A stretch of 64,000 bases of DNA from Siphonodentalium dalli (taxonomy: Eukaryota; Mollusca; Scaphopoda; Gadilida; Siphonodentaliidae). The notes beneath the pieces were generated by a model, which did not search any database, was not told where the DNA came from, and saw nothing but the letters and a program-made list of their open reading frames with translations. Positions 23,848 to 38,617 of the stretch are shown one piece after another. The translations under genes and the position numbers were made by a program. The DNA lies in NCBI GenBank assembly GCA_032622095.1, contig CP136061.1, positions 192,330,369-192,394,368 of the forward strand. The letters are read 5' to 3'. The first letter of the stretch is position 1, and every line of letters starts with the position of its first letter.

Positions 23848-24942
23848 TAGCTCAACTTACTCTGTAAGTTTGAGCTATTTCCATGGTTTGTCGTCAGTGT
23901 GTGCGTGTGTCCGTCAACAATTTCCTTTGGCGCGGGCTACAGGTCACATACCTTTGGTCCGATGTTTATGAAGTTTGTCATGAATGTTGCCATTGACATG
24001 TAAATGGGAACGAGTCATTTTGGGGTCATTCGCCAAAAAAACATGGCCGCTGGCAGCCATCTTGGATTTCAAAATTCAATCCATTGGCGCAGGCTACAGG
24101 TCGTACTTTTCGTCTGATCATCATGAAATATGTCATAGATGTTAGTATTGACATGTAGATGGGAGCGAGTGATTTTGGGATCGTTCGGCCAAAATACATG
24201 GCTGCCAGCAGCCATCTTGGATTTAACTCTTTGTATGACTAAATCCTTGGGCATGGGCTACAGGTCGTAGCTTTGGTCAGAACTTCATGAAATTTGTCAT
24301 GGATGTTAACAATGACATGTCGATGGGAACGATTGATTTTGGGGTCATTCGGCAAAAAAACATGGCCGCCAGCAGCCATTTTGGATTTTACTCTTTGTAT
24401 GACTAAATCCTTTGGCACGGGCTACAGGTCGTACCTTTAGTCTGATCATCATGAAATTTGTCATGGCTATTGAAATTGGAATATAGATGGGAACGAGTCA
24501 TTTTGGGGTCATTCGGACAAACAACATGGCCGCCAGTGGCCATCTTGGATTTCAAAATTCAATCCATTAGCACGGGCTACAGGTCGTACCTTTGGTCTGA
24601 TCATCATGAAATTTGTCATGAATGTTGACATTGTCATGTAGATGGGAACGAGTTATTTTGGGGTTATTCGGCAAAAAACATGGCCACCAGCCGCCATTTT
24701 GGATTTAAAAATTCAATCCATTGGCGCGGGCTACAGGTCATACTGCTCGTCTGATCATCATGAAATTTGTCATGGATGTTAATATTGACATGTAGATGGG
24801 AACGAGTCATATTGGGGTCATTCGGCCAAAAAAAATGGCCACCATGAGCCATCTTGGATTTAACACTTTGCATGACTAAATCCTTTGGCGCGGCCTGCAG
24901 GTTGTAGCTTTGGTCAGATCTTCATGAAATTTGTGACGGATG

Positions 24943-25431
24943 TTAAAGGTACTCAACCCGTAAAGAGGGTCCCCATATCAACAGATTCCAACAACAACAA
25001 TCCGATCAGAGGGTCCTATATTACTATTTCTTTGGCTTTGGGGGTAAAAAATATTTGATTCGAGTCGAGGAACCCATCAAACAAAGCTCAAGAGTTATTA
25101 GATATTGATTTTTGAAAATTCTTATGTTCTCGAGATGAGTACCAATAACTGCCGTCAATTTGGTAACATGCTCGAGATTTTACGCCAAAATTATATTCAA
25201 ACAGACAAGGATGGATAACTCTATGATCAAGTGGGTAATAACAACGAATTTTTTACTGTCTTCTGGGCCAGAAACAATTCCCGATAATGAAAAATAATAG
25301 ATTTCTAAAATCGATATCTAACAAATCTGAGCTTTGATGGGTGACTTCCTCGACTCGAATCAAATATTTTTGACCCCCGAAGCCATTGAAATAGTAATTG
25401 AGAGGAGTTTTATCGGGTTGAGTACCTTTAA
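24943..25431 (+). mobile_element. TTAA-target MITE, copy 4 (unit 6)
   Basis: Complete, with both TTAA duplications. Confidence 0.92.
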
Positions 25432-25985
25432 CAATGACATGTAGATGGGAATTATTCATTTTGGAGTCATTTGGACAAAAAACATGGCTGCCAGCAGCCA
25501 TCTTGGATTTTACTCTTTGCATGACTAAATCCTTTGACACAGGCTACAGGTCGTATCATTTGTCAGATCATCATGAAATTTGTACTGGATGTTAATAATG
25601 ACATGTAAATGGGAACGAGTCTTTTTGGGGTCATTTGGCAAAAAAACATGGCTGCCAGCGGCCATCTTAGATTTTACTCTTTGCATAACTAGGCCTTTAA
25701 ACTTTCCACATTCCTAATCACTCCATTGACTTTAACACATGAAATTATTCCCTTTCCAAGTTGAGCTACAGTGTCATTGACACTTTCATTTAATCTCTCT
25801 ATTCATTGCTCATCACAAAAAAATTACCTTCTTTACAAAGTTGAGCTACAGTGTCATTGACACTTTCATATTGATAGCCCAATTTAAGGGGAAAGGATAC
25901 CCAATACTTTGGTTTAGAAAATAATAAAAATTTGCCGTCCATACAAATATTTATTATTGCCCACTCTCTTAACTGAGAGTCCAGG

Positions 25986-27111
25986 CACTGTGGAGGATCT
26001 ATTCCTAGAAATGTGGTGCTCTCCCGAGCAATATTTACGTGCTTAGCGAGCAAATATTCTGGTGTTCTGTCACATTTTGCTCATTGTGCGACAGAGATGA
26101 CATGCGCGGGTAGTAAACACGCATTTTATTAATGTTTCAACGCAAATATTGGACGAATGTTTTCGGGATGGACGTGGCAAAGAAGGTGAGTAATATATGT
26201 TGTAATATTATTCCACTATATTGGCATACTGCCCAGTAATATAAATAAATTCCTCGATATTTTGCGTTTTTTTGGGAAATTCATCACTTCAACGGCGTAT
26301 TACCGACTTAATACTGAATACTGGTTATTGTAACTTTGAACGCCTGTTCCTCAATACATTCCTGAAGTCAATGCAACATGAAAATATCATTAATAACATA
26401 CCAAATCGAAGAAAACGACCATAAAATAGGTCTACATGTGTATTCCGGTGGTTTACTGAGTCATTCCGGTGCTTTGTGAACTGAATAATCGTTATTCCGA
26501 TTGGCCACAATTACAGTTACACAATAAAAATACGTTCGACAATCATTTCCTGAACAAGAATTGAGCGTTTGTTATCAGTTATATCCAATAGAACACATGG
26601 AAATAATTATAGATTACCTAGTTCATTCATATACTCCCCATTGCGTTTGCTACCCCTGAAATACGTGATTAAACGAACAAAGTATGCCTTTATGGACGTA
26701 TATGCGACGCAAAATAACATATTAAGTTTATTACCCCCTAACCAACACATACTATTTAGTATTTATTCGCTTTTTTGCTTGTTATAGCACAATACATGAT
26801 CCTGGGGAAAGCACTTAACTATTGGGAGAGCACTGAGAACTCTGTAAAGTATCGGAATATAATTATAAAATGTCGATTTACGGGCATTCCTATGGGATTT
26901 CTTACATTTTCTCACATATCAATGTGAACATCAATATAAATAATCCATTGGTTAAAAGAAACCTGCGATATACTTACATAATCTGTAATTTTTCTTCACT
27001 TTTGTGCGGCGAAAATAAAAATTCCCCAGTAAAGCACCGGAATCTCACGATAAAAATTGATAAAAAAAATTGGTAGAGCACCACATTTCTAGGAATAGAT
27101 CCTCCACAGTG
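25986..27111. mobile_element. hAT-like element in unit 6
   Basis: Complete; carries TATTAATG in place of TAGTAATG near 26129, shared with unit 8. Confidence 0.88.
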
Positions 27112-27265
27112 AGTCCAGGGCAGGAATCTTTTTATTATGGATAATTATAAAAATTATATAATTATCTATAAAGATTACTGCCCCCTGTGGTCCGGGCAAA
27201 TGCCACTCTTGATTATTATTAATTGGTGGTAATTGTTCAGTTAATAAGTTCAACTGGTCCTTTGT

Positions 27266-30197
27266 TAGCTCAACTTACTTTGTAAGTTTGAGCTATTTCC
27301 ATGGTTTGTCGTCCGTGTGTGCGTGTGTCCGTCAACAATTTCCTTTGGCGCGGGCTACAGGTCACATACCTTTGGTCCGATGTTTATGAAGTTTGTCATG
27401 AATGTTGCCATTGACATGTAAATGGGAACGAGTCATTTTGGGGTCATTCGCCAAAAAAACATGGCCGCTGGCAGCCATCTTGGATTTCAAAATTCAATCC
27501 ATTGGCGCAGGCTACAGGTCGTACTTTTCGTCTGATCATCATGAAATATGTCATAGATGTTAGTATTGACATGTAGATGGGAGCGAGTGATTTTGGGATC
27601 GTTCGGCCAAAATACATGGCTGCCAGCAGCCATCTTGGATTTAACTCTTTGTATGACTAAATCCTTGGGCATGGGCTACAGGTCGTAGCTTTGGTCAGAA
27701 CTTCATGAAATTTGTCATGGATGTTAACAATGACATGTCGATGTGAACGATTGATTTTGGGGTCATTCGGCAAAAAAACATGGCCGCCAGCAGCCATTTT
27801 GGATTTTACTCTTTGTATGACTAAATCCTTTGGCACGGGCTACAGGTCGTACCTTTAGTCTGATCATCATGAAATTTGTCATGGCTATTGAAATTGGAAT
27901 ATAGATGGGAACGAGTCATTTTGGGGTCATTCGGACAAACAACATGGCCGCCAGTGGCCATCTTGGATTTCAAAATTCAATCCATTAGCACGGGCTACAG
28001 GTCGTACCTTTGGTCTGATCATCATGAAATTTGTCATGAATGTTGACATTGTCATGTAGATGGGAACGAGTTATTTTGGGGTTATTCGGCAAAAAACATG
28101 GCCACCAGCCGCCATTTTGGATTTAAAAATTCAATCCATTGGCGCGGGCTACAGGTCATACTGCTCGTCTGATCATCATGAAATTTGTCATGGATGTTAA
28201 TATTGACATGTAGATGGGAACGAGTCATATTGGGGTCATTCGGCCAAAAAAAATGGCCACCAGAAGCCATCTTGGATTTAACTCTTTGCATGACTAAATC
28301 CTTTGGCACGGCCTACAGGTTGTAGCTTTGGTCAGATCTTCATGAAATTTGTGACGGATGTTAACAATGACATGTAGATGGGAATTATTCATTTTGGAGT
28401 CATTTGGACAAAAAACATGGCTGCCAGCAGCCATCTTGGATTTTACTCTTTGCATGACTAAATCCTTTGACACAGGCTACAGGTCGTATCATTTGTCAGA
28501 TCATCATGAAATTTGTACTGGATGTTAATAATGACATGTAAATGGGAACGAGTCTTTTTGGGGTCATTTGGCAAAAAAACATGGCTGCCAGCGGCCATCT
28601 TAGATTTTACTCTTTGCATAACTAGGCCTTTAAACTTTCCACATTCCTAATCACTCCATTGACTTTAACGCATGAAATTATTCCCTTTCCAAGTTGAGCT
28701 ACAGTGTCATTGACACTTTCATTTAATCTCTCTATTCATTGCTCATCACAAAAAAATTACCTTCTTTACAAAGTTGAGCTACAGTGTCATTGACACTTTC
28801 ATATTGATAGCCCAATTTAAGGGGAAAGGATACCCACTTCTTTGGTTTAGAAAATAATAAAAATTTGCCGTCCATACAAATATTTATTATTGCCCACTCT
28901 CTTAACTGAGAGTCCAGGCACTGTGGAGGATCTATTCCTAGAAATGTGGTGCTCTCCCGAGCAATATTTACGTGCTTAGCGAGCAAATATTCTGGTGTTC
29001 TGTCACATTTTGCTCATTGTGCGACAGAGATGACATGCGTGGGTAATAAACACGCATTTTAGTAATGTTTCAACGCAAATATTGGACGAATGTTTTCGGG
29101 ATGGACGTGGCAAAGAAGGTGAGTAATATATGTTGTAATATTATTCCACTATATTGGCATACTGCCCAGTAATATAAATAAATTCCTCGATATTTTGCGT
29201 TTTTTGGGAAATTCATCACTTCAACGGCGTATTACCGACTTAATACTGAATACTGGTTATTGTAACTTTGAACGCCTGTTCCTCAATACATTCTTGAAGT
29301 CAATGCAACATGAAAATATCATTAATAACATACCAAATCGAAGAAAACGACCATAAAATAGGTCTACATGTGTATTCCGGTGGTTTACTGAGTCATTCCG
29401 GTGCTTTGTGAACTGAATAATCGTTATTCCGATTGGCCACAATTACAGTTACACAATAAAAATACGTTCGACAATCATTTCCTGAACAAGAATTGAGCGT
29501 TTGTTATCAGTTATATCCAATAGAACACATGGAAATAATTATAGATTACCTAGTTCATTCATATACTCCCCATTGCGTTTGCTACCCCTGAAATACGTGA
29601 TTAAACGAACAAAGTATGCCTTTATGGACGTATATGCGACGCAAAATAACATATTAAGTTTATTACCCCCTAACCAACACATACTATTTAGTATTTATTT
29701 GCTTTTTTGCTTGTTATAGCACAATACATGATCCTGGGGAAAGCACTTAACTATTGGGAGAGCACTGAGAACTCTGTAAAGTATCGGAATATAATTATAA
29801 AATGTCGATTTACGGGCATTCCTATGGGATTTCTTACATTTTCTCACATATCAATGTGAACATCAATATAAATAATCCATTGGTTAAAAGAAACCTGCGA
29901 TATACTTACATAATCTGTAATTTTTCTTCACTTTTGTGCGGCGAAAATAAAAATTCCCCAGTAAAGCACCGGAATCTCACGATAAAAATTGATAAAAAAA
30001 ATTGGTAGAGCACCACATTTCTAGGAATAGATCCTCCACAGTGAGTCCAGGGCGGGAATCTTTTTATTATGGATAATTATAAAAATTATATAATTATCTA
30101 TAAAGATTACTGCCCCCTGTGGTCCGGGCAAATGCCACTCTTGATTATTATTAATTGGTGGTAATTGTTCAGTTAATAAGTTCAACTGGTCCTTTGT
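27266..30197 (+). repeat. satellite unit 7 (2932 bp, no MITE, mosaic)
   Basis: Empty TTAA at 28361-28364 with empty-class variants upstream, but AGTCTTTTT downstream (28551), the form found in MITE-bearing units. This suggests a crossover or conversion tract between the two classes. Confidence 0.9.
28919..30043. mobile_element. hAT-like element in unit 7
   Basis: Complete. It shares TATTTATTTGC near 29694 with unit 8, and the adjacent GGGCGGGAATC (30050) with units 8 and 9. Confidence 0.88.
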
Positions 30198-31292
30198 TAG
30201 CTCAACTTACTTTGTAAGTTTGAGCTATTTCCATGGTTTGTCGTCCGTGTGTGCGTGTGTCCGTCAACAATTTCCTTTGGCGCGGGCTACAGGTCACATA
30301 CCTTTGGTCCGATGTTTATGAAGTTTGTCATGAATGTTGCCATTGACATGTAAATGGGAACGAGTCATTTTGGGGTCATTCGCCAAAAAAACATGGCCGC
30401 TGGCAGCCATCTTGGATTTCAAAATTCAATCCATTGGCGCAGGCTACAGGTCGTACTTTTCGTCTGATCATCATGAAATATGTCATAGATGTTAGTATTG
30501 ACATGTAGATGGGAGCGAGTGATTTTGGGATCGTTCGGCCAAAATACATGGCTGCCAGCAGCCATCTTGGATTTAACTCTTTGTATGACTAAATCCTTGG
30601 GCATGGGCTACAGGTCGTAGCTTTGGTCAGAACTTCATGAAATTTGTCATGGATGTTAACAATGACATGTCGATGGGAACGATTGATTTTGGGGTCATTC
30701 GGCAAAAAAACATGGCCGCCAGCAGCCATTTTGGATTTTACTCTTTGTATGACTAAATCCTTTGGCACGGGCTACAGGTCGTACCTTTAGTCTGATCATC
30801 ATGAAATTTGTCATGGCTATTGATATTGGAATATAGATGGGAACGAGTCATTTTGGGGTCATTCGGACAAACAACATGGCCGCCAGTGGCCATCTTGGAT
30901 TTCAAAATTCAATCCATTAGCACGGGCTACAGGTCGTACCTTTGGTCTGATCATCATGAAATTTGTCATGAATGTTGACATTATCATGTAGATGGGAACG
31001 AGTTATTTTGGGGTTATTCGGCAAAAAACATGGCCACCAGCCGCCATTTTGGATTTAAAAATTCAATCCATTGGCGCGGGCTACAGGTCATACTGCTCGT
31101 CTGATCATCATGAAATTTGTCATGGATGTTAATATTGACATGTAGATGGGAACGAGTCATATTGGGGTCATTCGGCCAAAAAAAATGGCCACCATGAGCC
31201 ATCTTGGATTTAACACTTTGCATGACTAAATCCTTTGGCGCGGCCTGCAGGTTGTAGCTTTGGTCAGATCTTCATGAAATTTGTGACGGATG

Positions 31293-31781
31293 TTAAAGGT
31301 ACTCAACCCGTAAAGAGGGTCCCCATATCAACAGATTCCAACAACAACAATCCGATCAGAGGGTCCTATATTACTATTTCTTTGGCTTTGGGGGTAAAAA
31401 ATATTTGATTCGAGTCGAGGAACCCATCAAACAAAGCTCAAGAGTTATTAGATATTGATTTTTGAAAATTCTTATGTTCTCGAGATGAGTACCAATAACT
31501 GCCGTCAATTTGGTAACATGCTCGAGATTTTACGCCAAAATTATATTCAAACAGACAAGGATGGATAACTCTATGATCAAGTGGGTAATAACAACGAATT
31601 TTTTACTGTCTTCTGGGCCAGAAACAATTCCCGATAATGAAAAATAATAGATTTCTAAAATCGATATCGAACAAATCTGAGCTTTGATGGGTGACTTCCT
31701 CGACTCGAATCAAATATTTTTGACCCCCGAAGCCATTGAAATAGTAATTGAGAGGAGTTTTATCGGGTTGAGTACCTTTAA
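31293..31781 (+). mobile_element. TTAA-target MITE, copy 5 (unit 8)
   Basis: Complete; a private change gives CGATATCGAAC near 31664, against CGATATCTAAC elsewhere. Confidence 0.92.
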
Positions 31782-32335
31782 CAATGACATGTAGATGGGA
31801 ATTATTCATTTTGGAGTCATTTGGACAAAAAACATGGCTGCCAGCAGCCATCTTGGATTTTACTCTTTGCATGACTAAATCCTTTGACACAGGCTACAGG
31901 TCGTATCATTTGTCAGATCATCATGAAATTTGTACTGGATGTTAATAATGACATGTAAATGGGAACGAGTCTTTTTGGGGTCATTTGGCAAAAAAACATG
32001 GCTGCCAGCGGCCATCTTAGATTTTACTCTTTGCATAACTAGGCCTTTAAACTTTCCACATTCCTAATCACTCCATTGACTTTAACACATGAAATTATTC
32101 CCTTTCCAAGTTGAGCTACAGTGTCATTGACACTTTCATTTAATCTCTCTATTCATTGCTCATCACAAAAAAATTACCTTCTTTACAAAGTTGAGCTACA
32201 GTGTCATTGACACTTTCATATTGATAGCCCAATTTAAGGGGAAAGGATACCCACTTCTTTGGTTTAGAAAATAATAAAAATTTGCCGTCCATACAAATAT
32301 TTATTATTGCCCACTCTCTTAACTGAGAGTCCAGG

Positions 32336-33461
32336 CACTGTGGAGGATCTATTCCTAGAAATGTGGTGCTCTCCCGAGCAATATTTACGTGCTTAGCGAG
32401 CAAATATTCTGGTGTTCTGTCACATTTTGCTCATTGTGCGACAGAGATGACATGCGCGGGTAGTAAACACGCATTTTATTAATGTTTCAACGCAAATATT
32501 GGACGAATGTTTTCGGGATGGACGTGGCAAAGAAGGTGAGTAATATATGTTGTAATATTATTCCACTATATTGGCATACTGCCCAGTAATATAAATAAAT
32601 TCCTCGATATTTTGCGTTTTTTTGGGAAATTCATCACTTCAACGGCGTATTACCGACTTAATACTGAATACTGGTTATTGTAACTTTGAACGCCTGTTCC
32701 TCAATACATTCCTGAAGTCAATGCAACATGAAAATATCATTAATAACATACCAAATCGAAGAAAACGACCATAAAATAGGTCTACATGTGTATTCCGGTG
32801 GTTTACTGAGTCATTCCGGTGCTTTGTGAACTGAATAATCGTTATTCCGATTGGCCACAATTACAGTTACACAATAAAAATACGTTCGACAATCATTTCC
32901 TGAACAAGAATTGAGCGTTTGTTATCAGTTATATCCAATAGAACACATGGAAATAATTATAGATTACCTAGTTCATTCATATACTCCCCATTGCGTTTGC
33001 TACCCCTGAAATACGTGATTAAACGAACAAAGTATGCCTTTATGGACGTATATGCGACGCAAAATAACATATTAAGTTTATTACCCCCTAACCAACACAT
33101 ACTATTTAGTATTTATTTGCTTTTTTGCTTGTTATAGCACAATACATGATCCTGGGGAAAGCACTTAACTATTGGGAGAGCACTGAGAACTCTGTAAAGT
33201 ATCGGAATATAATTATAAAATGTCGATTTACGGGCATTCCTATGGGATTTCTTACATTTTCTCACATATCAATGTGAACATCAATATAAATAATCCATTG
33301 GTTAAAAGAAACCTGCGATATACTTACATAATCTGTAATTTTTCTTCACTTTTGTGCGGCGAAAATAAAAATTCCCCAGTAAAGCACCGGAATCTCACGA
33401 TAAAAATTGATAAAAAAAATTGGTAGAGCACCACATTTCTAGGAATAGATCCTCCACAGTG
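32336..33461. mobile_element. hAT-like element in unit 8
   Basis: Complete, with the 8-bp duplications. Confidence 0.88.
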
Positions 33462-34710
33462 AGTCCAGGGCGGGAATCTTTTTATTATGGATAATTATAA
33501 AAATTATATAATTATCTATAAAGATTACTGCCCCCTGTGGTCCGGGCAAATGCCACTCTTGATTATTATTAATTGGTGGTAATTGTTCAGTTAATAAGTT
33601 CAACTGGTCCTTTGTTAGCTCAACTTACTTTGTAAGTTTGAGCTATTTCCATGGTTTGTCGTCCGTGTGTGCGTGTGTCCGTCAACAATTTCCTTTGGCG
33701 CGGGCTACAGGTCACATACCTTTGGTCCGATGTTTATGAAGTTTGTCATGAATGTTGCCATTGACATGTAAATGGGAACGAGTCATTTTGGGGTCATTCG
33801 CCAAAAAAACATGGCCGCTGGCAGCCATCTTGGATTTCAAAATTCAATCCATTGGCGCAGGCTACAGGTCGTACTTTTCGTCTGATCATCATGAAATATG
33901 TCATAGATGTTAGTATTGACATGTAGATGGGAGCGAGTGATTTTGGGATCGTTCGGCCAAAATACATGGCTGCCAGCAGCCATCTTGGATTTAACTCTTT
34001 GTATGACTAAATCCTTGGGCATGGGCTACAGGTCGTAGCTTTGGTCAGAACTTCATGAAATTTGTCATGGATGTTAACAATGACATGTCGATGGGAACGA
34101 TTGATTTTGGGGTCATTCGGCAAAAAAACATGGCCGCCAGCAGCCATTTTGGATTTTACTCTTTGTATGACTAAATCCTTTGGCACGGGCTACAGGTCGT
34201 ACCTTTAGTCTGATCATCATGAAATTTGTCATGGCTATTGATATTGGAATATAGATGGGAACGAGTCATTTTGGGGTCATTCGGACAAACAACATGGCCG
34301 CCAGTGGCCATCTTGGATTTCAAAATTCAATCCATTAGCACGGGCTACAGGTCGTACCTTTGGTCTGATCATCATGAAATTTGTCATGAATGTTGACATT
34401 GTCATGTAGATGGGAACGAGTTATTTTGGGGTTATTCGGCAAAAAACATGGCCACCAGCCGCCATTTTGGATTTAAAAATTCAATCCATTGGCGCGGGCT
34501 ACAGGTCATACTGCTCGTCTGATCATCGTGAAATTTGTCATGGATGTTAATATTGACATGTAGATGGGAACGAGTCATATTGGGGTCATTCGGCCAAAAA
34601 AAATGGCCACCATGAGCCATCTTGGATTTAACACTTTGCATGACTAAATCCTTTGGCGCGGCCTGCAGGTTGTAGCTTTGGTCAGATCTTCATGAAATTT
34701 GTGACGGATG

Positions 34711-35199
34711 TTAAAGGTACTCAACCCGTAAAGAGGGTCCCCATATCAACAGATTCCAACAACAACAATCCGATCAGAGGGTCCTATATTACTATTTCTT
34801 TGGCTTTGGGGGTAAAAAATATTTGATTCGAGTCGAGGAACCCATCAAACAAAGCTCAAGAGTTATTAGATATTGATTTTTGAAAATTCTTATGTTCTCG
34901 AGATGAGTACCAATAACTGCCGTCAATTTGGTAACATGCTCGAGATTTTACGCCAAAATTATATTCAAACAGACAAGGATGGATAACTCTATGATCAAGT
35001 GGGTAATAACAACGAATTTTTTACTGTCTTCTGGGCCAGAAACAATTCCCGATAATGAAAAATAATAGATTTCTAAAATCGATATCTAACAAATCTGAGC
35101 TTTGATGGGTGACTTCCTCGACTCGAATCAAATATTTTTGACCCCCGAAGCCATTGAAATAGTAATTGAGAGGAGTTTTATCGGGTTGAGTACCTTTAA
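34711..35199 (+). mobile_element. TTAA-target MITE, copy 6 (unit 9)
   Basis: Complete, with both TTAA duplications. Confidence 0.92.
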
Positions 35200-35753
35200 C
35201 AATGACATGTAGATGGGAATTATTCATTTTGGAGTCATTTGGACAAAAAACATGGCTGCCAGCAGCCATCTTGGATTTTACTCTTTGCATGACTAAATCC
35301 TTTGACACAGGCTACAGGTCGTATCATTTGTCAGATCATCATGAAATTTGTACTGGATGTTAATAATGACATGTAAATGGGAACGAGTCTTTTTGGGGTC
35401 ATTTGGCAAAAAAACATGGCTGCCAGCGGCCATCTTAGATTTTACTCTTTGCATAACTAGGCCTTTAAACTTTCCACATTCCTAATCACTCCATTGACTT
35501 TAACACATGAAATTATTCCCTTTCCAAGTTGAGCTACAGTGTCATTGACACTTTCATTTAATCTCTCTATTCATTGCTCATCACAAAAAAATTACCTTCT
35601 TTACAAAGTTGAGCTACAGTGTCATTGACACTTTCATATTGATAGCCCAATTTAAGGGGAAAGGATACCCACTTCTTTGGTTTAGAAAATAATAAAAATT
35701 TGCCGTCCATACAAATATTTATTATTGCCCACTCTCTTAACTGAGAGTCCAGG

Positions 35754-36879
35754 CACTGTGGAGGATCTATTCCTAGAAATGTGGTGCTCTCCCGAGCAAT
35801 ATTTACGTGCTTAGCGAGCAAATATTCTGGTGTTCTGTCACATTTTGCTCATTGTGCGACAGAGATGACATGCGCGGGTAGTAAACACGCATTTTAGTAA
35901 TGTTTCAACGCAAATATTGGACGAATGTTTTCGGGATGGACGTGGCAAAGAAGGTGAGTAATATATGTTGTAATATTATTCCACTATATTGGCATACTGC
36001 CCAGTAATATAAATAAATTCCTCGATATTTTGCGTTTTTTTGGGAAATTCATCACTTCAACGGCGTATTACCGACTTAATACTGAATACTGGTTATTGTA
36101 ACTTTGAACGCCTGTTCCTCAATACATTCCTGAAGTCAATGCAACATGAAAATATCATTAATAACATACCAAATCGAAGAAAACGACCATAAAATAGGTC
36201 TACATGTGTATTCCGGTGGTTTACTGAGTCATTCCGGTGCTTTGTGAACTGAATAATCGTTATTCCGATTGGCCACAATTACAGTTACACAATAAAAATA
36301 CGTTCGACAATCATTTCCTGAACAAGAATTGAGCGTTTGTTATCAGTTATATCCAATAGAACACATGGAAATAATTATAGATTACCTAGTTCATTCATAT
36401 ACTCCCCATTGCGTTTGCTACCCCTGAAATACGTGATTAAACGAACAAAGTATGCCTTTATGGACGTATATGCGACGCAAAATAACATATTAAGTTTATT
36501 ACCCCCTAACCAACACATACTATTTAGTATTTATTCGCTTTTTTGCTTGTTATAGCACAATACATGATCCTGGGGAAAGCACTTAACTATTGGGAGAGCA
36601 CTGAGAACTCTGTAAAGTATCGGAATATAATTATAAAATGTCGATTTACGGGCATTCCTATGGGATTTCTTACATTTTCTCACATATCAATGTGAACATC
36701 AATATAAATAATCCATTGGTTAAAAGAAACCTGCGATATACTTACATAATCTGTAATTTTTCTTCACTTTTGTACGGCGAAAATAAAAATTCCCCAGTAA
36801 AGCACCGGAATCTCACGATAAAAATTGATAAAAAAAATTGGTAGAGCACCACATTTCTAGGAATAGATCCTCCACAGTG
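35754..36879. mobile_element. hAT-like element in unit 9
   Basis: Complete; a private TTTTGTACGGCG near 36768. Confidence 0.88.
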
Positions 36880-38128
36880 AGTCCAGGGCGGGAATCTTTT
36901 TATTATGGATAATTATAAAAATTATATAATTATCTATAAAGATTACTGCCCCCTGTGGTCCGGGCAAATGCCACTCTTGATTATTATTAATTGGTGGTAA
37001 TTGTTCAGTTAATAAGTTCAACTGGTCCTTTGTTAGCTCAACTTACTTTGTAAGTTTGAGCTATTTCCATGGTTTGTCGTCCGTGTGTGCGTGTGTCCGT
37101 CAACAATTTCCTTTGGCGCGGGCTACAGGTCACATACCTTTGGTCCGATGTTTATGAAGTTTGTCATGAATGTTGCCATTGACATGTAAATGGGAACGAG
37201 TCATTTTGGGGTCATTCGCCAAAAAAACATGGCCGCTGGCAGCCATCTTGGATTTCAAAATTCAATCCATTGGCGCAGGCTACAGGTCGTACTTTTCGTC
37301 TGATCATCATGAAATATGTCATAGATGTTAGTATTGACATGTAGATGGGAGCGAGTGATTTTGGGATCGTTCGGCCAAAATACATGGCTGCCAGCAGCCA
37401 TCTTGGATTTAACTCTTTGTATGACTAAATCCTTGGGCATGGGCTACAGGTCGTAGCTTTGGTCAGAACTTCATGAAATTTGTCATGGATGTTAACAATG
37501 ACATGTCGATGGGAACGATTGATTTTGGGGTCATTCGGCAAAAAAACATGGCCGCCAGCAGCCATTTTGGATTTTACTCTTTGTATGACTAAATCCTTTG
37601 GCACGGGCTACAGGTCGTACCTTTAGTCTGATCATCATGAAATTTGTCATGGCTATTGATATTGGAATATAGATGGGAACGAGTCATTTTGGGGTCATTC
37701 GGACAAACAACATGGCCGCCAGTGGCCATCTTGGATTTCAAAATTCAATCCATTAGCACGGGCTACAGGTCGTACCTTTGGTCTGATCATCATGAAATTT
37801 GTCATGAATGTTGACATTGTCATGTAGATGGGAACGAGTTATTTTGGGGTTATTCGGCAAAAAACATGGCCACCAGCCGCCATTTTGGATTTAAAAATTC
37901 AATCCATTGGCGCGGGCTACAGGTCATACTGCTCGTCTGATCATCATGAAATTTGTCATGGATGTTAATATTGACATGTAGATGGGAACGAGTCATATTG
38001 GGGTCATTCGGCCAAAAAAAATGGCCACCATGAGCCATCTTGGATTTAACACTTTGCATGACTAAATCCTTTGGCGCGGCCTGCAGGTTGTAGCTTTGGT
38101 CAGATCTTCATGAAATTTGTGACGGATG

Positions 38129-38617
38129 TTAAAGGTACTCAACCCGTAAAGAGGGTCCCCATATCAACAGATTCCAACAACAACAATCCGATCAGAGGGT
38201 CCTATATTACTATTTCTTTGGCTTTGGGGGTAAAAAATATTTGATTCGAGTCGAGGAACCCATCAAACAAAGCTCAAGAGTTATTAGATATTGATTTTTG
38301 AAAATTCTTATGTTCTCGAGATGAGTACCAATAACTGCCGTCAATTTGGTAACATGCTCGAGATTTTACGCCAAAATTATATTCAAACAGACAAGGATGG
38401 ATAACTCTATGATCAAGTGGGTAATAACAACGAATTTTTTACTGTCTTCTGGGCCAGAAACAATTCCCGATAATGAAAAATAATAGATTTCTAAAATCGA
38501 TATCTAACAAATCTGAGCTTTGATGGGTGACTTCCTCGACTCGAATCAAATATTTTTGACCCCCGAAGCCATTGAAATAGTAATTGAGAGGAGTTTTATC
38601 GGGTTGAGTACCTTTAA
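38129..38617 (+). mobile_element. TTAA-target MITE, copy 7 (unit 10)
   Basis: Complete, with both TTAA duplications; no copy occurs to its right in this window. Confidence 0.92.

Larger units (their letters stand above)
23848..27265 (+). repeat. satellite unit 6 (3418 bp, MITE present)
   Basis: The head has the CTCTGTAAG/GTCAGTG variants. The variant GCGCGGGTAGTAAACACG near 26104 is shared with units 8, 9 and 10. Confidence 0.92.
30198..33615 (+). repeat. satellite unit 8 (3418 bp, MITE present)
   Basis: First of four successive units (8-11) sharing GGCTATTGATATTGG (30816 here) where other units have GAAATTGG. Confidence 0.92.
33616..37033 (+). repeat. satellite unit 9 (3418 bp, MITE present)
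   Basis: Shares neighbour variants with units 8 and 10; a private CATCGTGAAATTTG occurs near 34525. Confidence 0.92.
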
